A stretch of 64,000 nucleotides of DNA. Source: Pachyseris speciosa. Its lineage: Eukaryota > Cnidaria > Anthozoa > Scleractinia > Pachyseridae. Shown piece after piece: positions 59,301 through 64,000 of the stretch. Position numbers and translations under genes: made by a program. The notes below the pieces were generated by a model that saw nothing but the letters and a program-made list of their open reading frames with translations, was not told the DNA's origin and searched no databases. The stretch spans positions 373,501 through 437,500 of the forward strand of contig JAEMWC010000235.1 in NCBI GenBank assembly GCA_016490735.1, in the 5' to 3' direction. The stretch's first letter is position 1; every line of letters starts with the position of its first letter.

Positions 59301-62300
59301 AAGGTGTTGGTATGCAATTTTTTATCATGTTTGTGGGCTTGACAGAGGCTAAATAATTAACTTGCTTTTGTATCTCACTTTGATTCCTTCTATGATGGTC
59401 TTGTATTTTATGTTTAATTAAAGTGATTTTTCAGCTTTGCTTTTACGTTATCAGTGTCAAAAAATTGCATATACTGCACAGTAGTACTTTCCCAACTAAT
59501 CGGAAGTAAAACTAAACCGATTTGTGACAAGATACTTTAACGCGTTTGGTGACGTCTTCTTGAATTGCCTTGAGTTCCGATTGGTCCATTGTGTTATTTG
59601 CGTTAGTCGTGATTGGTTAGCGGGATTTGTCTGGGTCTGGTTTTGCTGAGTGTTACTTTAATCAGATGGAAATCAATCTGTGTTGCTACCTAATGTTTGT
59701 TTTTGTTCTCAAGGTCAGCCGGACCATGCCAGATCATCACACTGAGAGAAGAAAACTTCCATGATGCTGTTGGTCAGGTTTGTTACTTTGATATGATTCC
59801 AATTAGAACAGTTTTCAGTTAAACGTAATTAAAGTAATTACTTTCACCAAAATCAACTTGCAAACAGAGCGCAAAAAAAGGCAAAGAAACTTTATTTATA
59901 CACGGTTACAATTTAAAGCTGCAAGCTTGTAGGGCCGTGTGGGAGAAACGTTGGCTTTTGAGGAGAGGGGAAATTCTTAGTATCTGGAGAAAAACGTCTC
60001 GGAGCAGAGTAAAGAACCAACAAACTCAAACCTCTTATGACGCCGCGTCCGGGAATCGAACCCGCGTGCGAGCAAGTCACGATCGGTTTTGGTTTTCATT
60101 GGTTCAACAAGTGGAGTGAGGTTTTTTGGCGAATCAGGTTTGACAAGCGCAGGAAATCGTGTGCGAGCAAGTCACGATCGGTTTTGGTTTTCATTGGTCA
60201 AACCAGTGGAGTGATTTTTTTGACCAATCATAGGATTAACAAGCGCGGGAAAACGTGCGCGAACAAGTCATGATCGGTTTTGGTTTTCATTGGTTCAACA
60301 AGTGGTGTGAGTTTTTCTGACAATCAGGTTTGAAAAGCGCGGGAAAACGCATGCAAGCAAGTCACGAGCGGTTTTGGTTTTCATTGGTTAAACAAGTTGC
60401 GTGAGTTTTTCTGACCAATCATAGGATTGACAAGCGCAGGACAACGCATGCGAGCAAGTCACGAGCGGTTTTGGTTTTCATTGGTTCAACAAGTGGCGTG
60501 AGTTTTTCTGACCAATCATAGGATTGACTAGCGCAGGACAACGCATGTGAGCAAGTCACGAGCGGTTTTGGTTTTCATTGGTTCAACAAGTGGCGTGATT
60601 TTTTCTGACCAATCATAGGATTGACAAGCGCGGGAAAACACATGCAAGCAAGTCACGAGCGGTTTTGGTTTTCATTGGTAATCAACAAGTGGCGTGAGTT
60701 TTTGTGACCAATGATAGGGCGAGGCAAAGCAAAATCAAAGAAAACGCGAATTCTTCGGACACTGAAATGAAAACAAAGAGCTGAGTAAGATGAAGGAATT
60801 AAGAGGTGGTGGAGATAACACAAAAAGCGATCAAAAAGGTACAAGGAAGGCTTAATTTGTTAAAGTAAGTAAGTAGTAAAGTAAGTTAAATCCTTTATTT
60901 AAAACACGATTATCGTTTAAGCACTACATGCTTGAGGGGTCGTGTATCTAATTAATTATCTAATTACCTACTGATAAAATGAGTAAAATATAAGAAATTA
61001 ACTTACTTTATCGCAAATCTGATTTCCTTAAATTTCGGACTAGATTTTGCCTTTGAATAAAATTGTTTAAAATTACAAGAATCATTAAAATATTCTGAAA
61101 CACAGTTTCATAGTACAGCTCCTCTGTAACAAACAGAATTTTGCATGAAATAAGTGAAAAATCGTGGGACGACGGCCTTATTATGTCCTCTTAAGTTATA
61201 CGGACTATTACGCCATACAGCTAAATCTGAAATCATTGTGGGCATATTATCACTAGCTATGTTATAGATTAGTTTGACAAGACTTCGTTTATACATGTCA
61301 TAAATCGAGTCCCATTGTGTGAGTTCCATAACTTGTACTGATGGTGTGTCTCGTGGCAAATTAAAAATAAGCCTGCCAGCACGACAGTGCAAGTGCTTGC
61401 AGGGATTTAATGTAATCCAGGTTGTTACAGTTCCCCCAGATAGCGATGCCGTATGTCACTGAAGGGAGAATCACCTTAAAGTATAGGTCAAGAAATGATT
61501 TTCTCTTAAGAAAAGAGCACTTTTTCAGTAAGTTCGATTTATTGACAAAGTTGTTCCTTAGTTCCTTAAGATGATTCACCCAAGTAAGTTTTCTGTCGAT
61601 AGTAATGCCCAGCAGCTTTGTGTGACAGACCCATACAACGTTGACATTTCGAATGGAGGTCAAAGGGAGTGGGCCTGTGAAGGATCCCCGGTGGAACAGC
61701 ATCACTTCACATTTTGAAGAGTGCGGTGTTAACGAGTTGGTCATGCACCATTTGTTAAGCTCATTCAGTGCGTTATTCAGTAGGTTACATGCTTCATCAA
61801 CGGTGGATAAACAGTAGTATCGTCAGCGTACAGGTAGAGATTGCCTGATGACACAGCTTCTGGCATGTCGTTCGTATATAAACTAAACAGACACGGGCCT
61901 ACTACCGATCCTTGTGGGATGCCGCACGTCACATTTAGCTCCTCTGACTGAGTGGAGTTCACAACCGTAACCTGTGTCCGGTGGAGCAGATAATCTGTAA
62001 GCTAAGAGAGAAGGTTGCCCTCGATTCCAAATTTGATTTTCAATTTATGTAACAGGATGTGATGAGAGACACAGTCGAAGGCTTTTCGAAAATCAATAAA
62101 AGCGGTAGCAACCACTAAATTGTTGTCAACAGTTTGTCTCCAACTTTCTGTTAAATGGACAAGTAATAAGTCGGTCGAGTGGCCCTTACGTAGGACATCA
62201 CAGAATATTTGAACTTCCACTAGCCGGTGTTTAAACTTTGGCTCAAGATCAACATGTTTTTTTTTTTGTTCAAATAAATCTTACTCACTGCAAAACTGTT

Positions 62301-62585
62301 TTTGGATAAAATCACAAGTTTCTGCGGCTGCGAAATTCAGATTCCAAGCGGTTTTGCTATGTTTCGTGTCATAACCCCCCCTTTAGCGAAGCAACCGACG
62401 GTACATCTATTGATTGATTTCTTTGTAGATAACGCAATTTTTCTTATTCTTGTTATATTATGATGCAGTTCACAGCTGAAGCAATGTTACTCCAAGAGTT
62501 GAGTGTGAAGTGGAAAGATCAAGTCAATCAAAGAGACGCTGAACTGTACGTAAAGTATGGAGGCGCCTTGGACCTGGAGGTTTGA
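42380..62585 (+). CDS. Tandem cyclic-nucleotide-binding-domain protein (9 coding exons)
   Basis: Exons: 42380-42762, 43928-44017, 45332-45407, 47193-47256, 50863-50947, 51406-51482, 59000-59036, 59714-59777, 62469-62585; all joins are GT/AG and in phase, 330 aa. It starts MGNRQS, matching the N-myristoylation pattern (G2, S6), followed by basic residues, so membrane attachment is likely. Domain 1 (~65-145) has [10 protein letters not shown] and the phosphate-binding-cassette motif [18 protein letters not shown]; the arginine expected after the FGE helix is Cys119. Domain 2 (~205-300) has [16 protein letters not shown] and RRSTVRSAGP, keeping the cassette arginine. No kinase, GEF, channel or dimerisation domain is present. 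The two-domain layout recalls PKA regulatory subunits or the PKG regulatory half, but I cannot name the orthologue. Alternative ending: a GT donor at 62548 could join an exon at 62710-62733, giving a longer protein. Confidence 0.85.
45081..45248. mobile_element. hAT-like MITE
   Basis: Left end CAGGGTTTTCCTTTTC; right end AAAGGAAAACCCTG. The CAGGG start resembles hAT-superfamily ends, but I could not find an 8-base target duplication. In an intron of the CNBD gene, ending 83 bases before exon 3. Confidence 0.55.
45776..46075 (+). pseudogene. Penelope-like element GIY-YIG endonuclease relic
   Basis: In shifting plus frames the sequence reads [47 protein letters not shown] and, later, [19 protein letters not shown]. 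These are the landmarks of the GIY-YIG domain at the C-terminus of Penelope-like retroelements (here YIGETGR). At least two frame changes make it non-functional. The trailing CTTTTAAAGATTGCAGACTG is in the usual 3' position. The flanks (45650-45760 inverted, 46290-46410 direct) belong to the repeat family at 34890-35105. Confidence 0.75.
47293..49587. mobile_element. DNA transposon, 2.3 kb, TTAA target duplication
   Basis: The ends GGAGGCTCGAAAGGGTTT and AAACCCTTTCGAGCCTCC are exact inverted repeats, each bordered by TTAA (47289-47292 and 49588-49591). TTAA duplications are typical of piggyBac and Kolobok superfamilies. Only short ORFs remain (for example 48282-48464 on the minus strand) and I recognise no transposase, so it is non-autonomous or decayed. 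It lies in the intron between CNBD exons 4 and 5. Confidence 0.8.
50279..50321. repeat. (ATT)n microsatellite
   Basis: About 14 ATT units in a CNBD gene intron. A shorter AAT run is at 46917-46941. Confidence 0.95.
51797..52257 (-). repeat. 3' LTR of the BEL/Pao element
   Basis: 461 bases, ends TG..CA. Same length as the partner at 58453-58913 with one visible mismatch. Confidence 0.95.
52391..53220 (-). CDS. BEL/Pao integrase, C-terminal half
   Basis: Minus frame with [29 protein letters not shown] (second catalytic Asp), [20 protein letters not shown] (catalytic Glu), NSRPIATI and the C-terminal chromatin/DNA-binding region with [19 protein letters not shown]. It continues the integrase that begins in the 53220-55514 frame, but a single-base frame difference near 53210 separates them. 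The retroelement integrase would insert cDNA into the host genome; no independent start codon is expected. Confidence 0.85.
53220..55514 (-). CDS. BEL/Pao RT, RNase H and integrase N-terminal half
   Basis: 764 codons on the minus strand. [22 protein letters not shown] at the start and the YVDD active site near residue 140. RNase [17 protein letters not shown] and [12 protein letters not shown]. Integrase: a HHCC zinc motif ([13 protein letters not shown] ... CVTCKRLRG) and VGLDVFGPW with the first catalytic Asp, then a stop at TCLK. In a BEL element these domains belong to one polyprotein, so both the start (overlapping the gag-pro frame, +1 relative to it) and the stop mark frame breaks. Confidence 0.9.
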   Translation of the reverse strand: MTQWKTEMKGKIWYLPHFGVYHPRKPDQIRVVFDSSAEFQGVSLNKELLPGPDLMNSLSGVLIRFRQENVAAMCDIEQMFHSFHVTPEHQNFLRFLWFKDNDPSKEIIKNKMTVHLFGNGPSPAIATFGLRKTADDGEEKYGKATRYFVHRNFYVDDGLTSCSTENETVSLIKNAQGMLATANLRLHKVVSNSVAVMEAIPAEDRAKSIKDLDLRHDVLPAQRSLGVHWDIKEDQFTFHVSLSEKPFTRRGVLSTINSVYDPLGLASPVVLEGKLILQQLVVMGKKANNDNPLGWDDPLPEIMNQRWRRWRDVLPDLEKVSIPRCYHRRGFGTVERREIHAFSDASKEAIGTAVYLRELDIGGEISVSLLYGRSKIAPVHSTSIPRLELFSAVLTTQAVRMIRKELDVEVDEEIYYSDSKVVLGYIQNESRRFYVYVANRVQTIRNATDPHQWRYIDTANNPADLATRCMSPDKLMESRWLLGPEFLWNILPQPHDVPQKMPLDENDPEVKREVVVCATESQVLQNLGCSRFKRLSSWLSVKRAVANLIRIIKRFQERKHSKTPTRPLSPPSAAELEHAGQVTIKALQREAFPVEFKALTADGNKKTVPKDSNLLLLDPFLDPNGLIRVGGRLRNSSLTSQEKHPTLLPKGHHLSELVIRHFHNKVHHQGRQITSGAIREGGYWVIGAHRMISRLIESCVTCKRLRGPTLTQHMANLPTDRLEACPPFTNVGLDVFGPWEIITRRLRGGAVNAKRWGLIITCLK
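55414..58344 (-). CDS. BEL/Pao Gag-protease ORF
   Basis: From the ATG at 58344 (MDGNSNGAK) about 976 codons on the minus strand. A Ser-rich start and a charged coiled coil ([20 protein letters not shown]) lead to a Gag region ([14 protein letters not shown]). CCHC-type knuckles follow: [15 protein letters not shown] and [14 protein letters not shown], with [10 protein letters not shown]. The retropepsin core [13 protein letters not shown] replaces the usual DSG/DTG with DDQSN, as I recall for BEL elements. It ends past a [11 protein letters not shown] block that normally leads into RT, then runs out of frame to a stop at 55414. Length and completeness agree with a recent insertion. Confidence 0.9.
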   Translation of the reverse strand: MDGNSNGAKSSSSHENGRNSMLEPLLSEKLDSVSQTSGKRSRSRITSSSRHSSSSSARRKALAEAAAAKQEAEFDRLLADKERERMEMEAEEERKRQSHLAKFVHEKAVLAANKKAAIAEAKLKAIEQAIEEDNEKITLVTIPGFTDPVDTKEQTQAWINMQENPQESLKTVDCVTGNTNPFEEHFKGKDDNSLQHSTPRVKEERTLNTPPNRNISEYGQARNTPPYEPLSANPFTPMPVEELVTINQKLAASMERQSLPKCHPEVFAGDVTLFHPWKSAFRAMIKDANLSPEKEINYLRSYTKGDAQKVVNNFRQRQYRDPVVALRDVWTELERCFGNTAAITNVLVQRLQHTSRFEQGDSNKLQRFADVCADVDSQLDFLPGLGCLNYPSAIGPIVENLPNFIRSKWEKRVVQYAEDHSDAYPGFKEFAAIIQELARLKNHPNVLACAQSNHHKRRTRDRRQDISNMPEEDTDPNRRVLKSSMESGNSTKRDAREEKFCAFHQRKGHLLTECKAFENEPLEAKNDCILRAGLCFRCLSRGHRSTECTAVVKCAKCGDDRHPTILHRERAETTRKEHGEEVRATCTSVCQNPNSVGVSCSKIVLVDAFTENGTQEPYRVYAIIDDQSNASMISPNLADKLGATGPKLKYLLSTCSGTTKEKSGRRVCSIVLRSMAGRTIRLPQLVECSNIPQDKRKIVTPEMAMQFSHLKEVAKEIPPYDPKAKVEILIGRDAPELLKVRESRNGQKGAPWAQRLDLGWTISGQMCLDRVGGPIHISVRRTAVEYPNQVAALPWDSQTIQRSSAKHEVVPCPNHFKVKEKYTERAEIGADVFRTTPEDNMLSMSQDDQRFMQIMNAGTRKNHLGNWEMPLPFRTPNIAMPNNRPLAVNRLNGLLRTLKRKPKMKEDYFQFMCKIFDRGHAVPVPQEELLAPGSLQETNRSNKSDAVENRNEGKNLVLAPLWSISPQETGSNPRRV
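58453..58913 (-). repeat. 5' LTR of the BEL/Pao element
   Basis: 461 bases. On the minus strand this is the upstream LTR and would contain the promoter. Its outer end is 86 bases before CNBD exon 7 (59000). Confidence 0.95.
59805..60775. mobile_element. MITE (TCAATTGA family relative) with internal minisatellite
   Basis: The left end TAGAACAGTTTTCAGTTAAAC and the right end around GACACTGAAATGAAAAC resemble eroded TIRs of the 13044/27724 family. Inside, seven copies of a 94-97-base unit (starts at 60070, 60165, 60261, 60355, 60452, 60549, 60646) each carry AAGTCACGA.CGGTTTTGG, TTTTCATTGGTT and GACAAGCGC. A LINE-3'-like TTTATTTATACACGG piece lies at 59890-59940. Confidence 0.8.
60870..62270 (-). 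mobile_element. 5'-truncated LINE, antisense in the last CNBD intron
   Basis: Minus-strand RT blocks in order: [15 protein letters not shown] and [20 protein letters not shown] (62220-62040), [20 protein letters not shown] and [11 protein letters not shown] (61940-61800), [20 protein letters not shown] and [12 protein letters not shown] (61640-61430), [20 protein letters not shown] and [14 protein letters not shown] (61390-61140). These are canonical LINE RT motifs A-E, CR1/Jockey-like. Several stops and frame changes separate them. The 3' end is AT-rich near 60870-61100. Confidence 0.85.
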
Positions 62586-63075
62586 GTCACAAGACTGAGA
62601 TTCCATACACGTGTGTTTAGTGACAACTTGTTCCAATTACATGTCGTATAATATTGCAATCTGCTGCTCTAATTGTACGTTCTTTTTTTTTCTTGTGTTT
62701 TTGTGTCAGATTTTGAGGATGACTTTGAAGCAGGTAATAAGAATGATAAAATAGGAAATGAACTCTTCGATAAACCTCAGCTTATTTAAATGTTGTTTCA
62801 CGTTAGAAATAAATATGAAGACAGTTTATCTTTATGATCCATAGCTTTGACATCAGTTTTGTCGTATTCGTATAACCACTTTTACAAGCAATACAAACTG
62901 TACCTTGTAAGTACCCAATAATGTAAATGTGGTTTATCAAAGGAGTTGATAATGTAAATTGACCACCGCACAGGGATTCAAAAAGCTGACGTTTCGAGCG
63001 TTTTTAGCCCTTCGTCAGAGCGAATCTATTCGCTCTGTGAGATAGTTAGGAGTGGTCATCGCAATTTGTACTGTT

Positions 63076-63474
63076 AAGGCCCGGGCAAACGGCTTTAACA
63101 TTTGCTTCAACATCCGTTCGATTTTGTTGAACAGCAATATCGAAACCGTTTGCCACCCCCTTTCAACCGTGTTGAAACATGTTGAATGGAAGTTGAATCA
63201 ATGTTGAATGAGTTTAAAAGCGTTTAAACTTTGCTTCAACATCCATTGAACATTTCGTTTGTTATCGCGAATGTTGAAGCCGTTTGCCATCCACTTTCAA
63301 CATTGTTAGGTATGTGCGTGCGTTCTAATCGGTCTCTCAAAGACGTATCCATAGTAACAACAGCGGGACTGAAGCTTTGGACTGTTGATGATGTGTTGAA
63401 ACCGTTTGCTACCCCTGGCGTTCAACATGATTTAACAGGGTACAACAAATGTTGAAGCCGTTTACACTGGCCTT
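63076..63474. repeat. MITE-like element, GGCCCGGGCAAACGGCTT ends
   Basis: Left end AAGGCCCGGGCAAACGGCTT; right end ATGTTGAAGCCGTTTACACT followed by GGCCTT. The interior repeats TTGAACATGTTGAA-like words and AACCGTTTGCCA blocks. Non-coding; organisation parallels 15687-16068. Confidence 0.65.
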
Positions 63475-63654
63475 TATGAACCCCTTACTGCTTTCCACGA
63501 AGGTGGCTGTTTTCCTTGAAGGTGGCTTATACAGGTTTCCAGCACTACTTTCCAACACTTTAACTTTGTTGGATCAAGTCGTTACCTTTATAGTGGCATC
63601 AATGAAATGCCCAATCATTGGTGAAAAAGTTATGAATCCTTTTTCGACATAATA

Positions 63655-63941
63655 GGTTGCCATAGCGACAGTATACCCTGTTAGAAACACCCCAAATTTT
63701 AGCTTTAAGCTAACTCAAAAAAAAAAAACGAGCTCGGACAGTTAAAAAAATTGTAGGAGCGGATTCAGAGCCACCTTAAATTTTCCAAGGATTTAAAGTG
63801 GCTCTGAATCTGAACCTAATTTTTGCCAAACTGTACAAAAAGTTGGATCTTGACACGCTTATTACTTTTCAACAATAAAAATGGGGATCCCGAGCTCGTT
63901 TCAGGGGTGTTTCTAACAGATTATAACGTTGCTATGGTAAA
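63655..63941. repeat. MITE with GTTGCCATAGC / GTTAGAAACACCCC ends
   Basis: The left end has GTTGCCATAGCGACAG and CTGTTAGAAACACCCC; the right end has GGGGTGTTTCTAACAG and CGTTGCTATGGTAAAC as inverted partners. An inner hairpin GAGCCACCTTAAATTTTCC/TTTAAAGTGGCTC centres near 63790. Confidence 0.75.
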
Positions 63942-64000
63942 CTACTGAGTGGAAAAGTTCCATGACTTGAATTGTTCCCCAATGATTGGGTATTTTTTTG

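Noticed and set aside
60070..60740. CRISPR array or protein repeat
   Set aside because: The repeats are contiguous 94-97-base units without unique spacers and have no continuous frame; they match a MITE core.

Overview
The window reads as nuclear DNA of a marine invertebrate, most likely an anthozoan cnidarian such as a stony coral. This is inferred from animal genes with many short exons, AT-rich introns, and dispersed repeats I associate with coral and sea-anemone genomes: fold-back elements carrying a tRNA-like core, a tRNA-derived SINE with a TTGA-type tail, BEL/Pao and Penelope-like elements. There is no operon structure. Gene models below were built by hand from splice sites, reading-frame continuity and remembered family features. 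Nothing was aligned by computer.

Layout: (1) 1-2800 holds LINE fragments, a SAP-domain ORF and a tRNA-bearing fold-back element. (2) 2803-2875 (-) is the first coding exon of an RWD-domain protein (RWDD1-like), head to head with (3) WTAP, 3351-14895 (+), 8 exons, 434 aa, a subunit of the m6A RNA methyltransferase accessory complex. Its introns contain a decayed Merlin/ISXO2-type transposase and several MITEs. (4) 15.1-22.6 kb is repeat-rich and includes a broken 3.9-kb LINE lying between two copies of a ~220-bp direct repeat. (5) NOX4-like NADPH oxidase, 23063-36007 (+), 21 exons, 568 aa, apparently complete with all four haem-ligand histidines. (6) 36.0-42.3 kb is mostly empty, with one unrecognised minus-strand ORF (38238-38654) and a LINE relic. 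(7) A two-domain cyclic-nucleotide-binding protein, 42380-62585 (+), 9 coding exons, 330 aa, with a potential N-myristoylation signal. Its introns hold a Penelope-like GIY-YIG relic, a 2.3-kb TTAA-flanked DNA transposon, a very young complete 7.1-kb BEL/Pao retrotransposon (antisense) and a 5'-truncated LINE. (8) The right end carries two MITE-like inverted-repeat elements.

The genes are functionally unrelated (RNA methylation, hydrogen peroxide/superoxide production, cyclic-nucleotide signalling) and only RWDD1/WTAP share a regulatory interval. The most notable points are the tandem cyclic-nucleotide-binding protein whose first domain lacks the usual phosphate-binding arginine, the near-identical LTRs of a BEL element whose coding frame is nevertheless broken twice, the SINE/fold-back hybrids carrying a tRNA-like core, and a 7-copy minisatellite that appears to have grown out of a MITE core.
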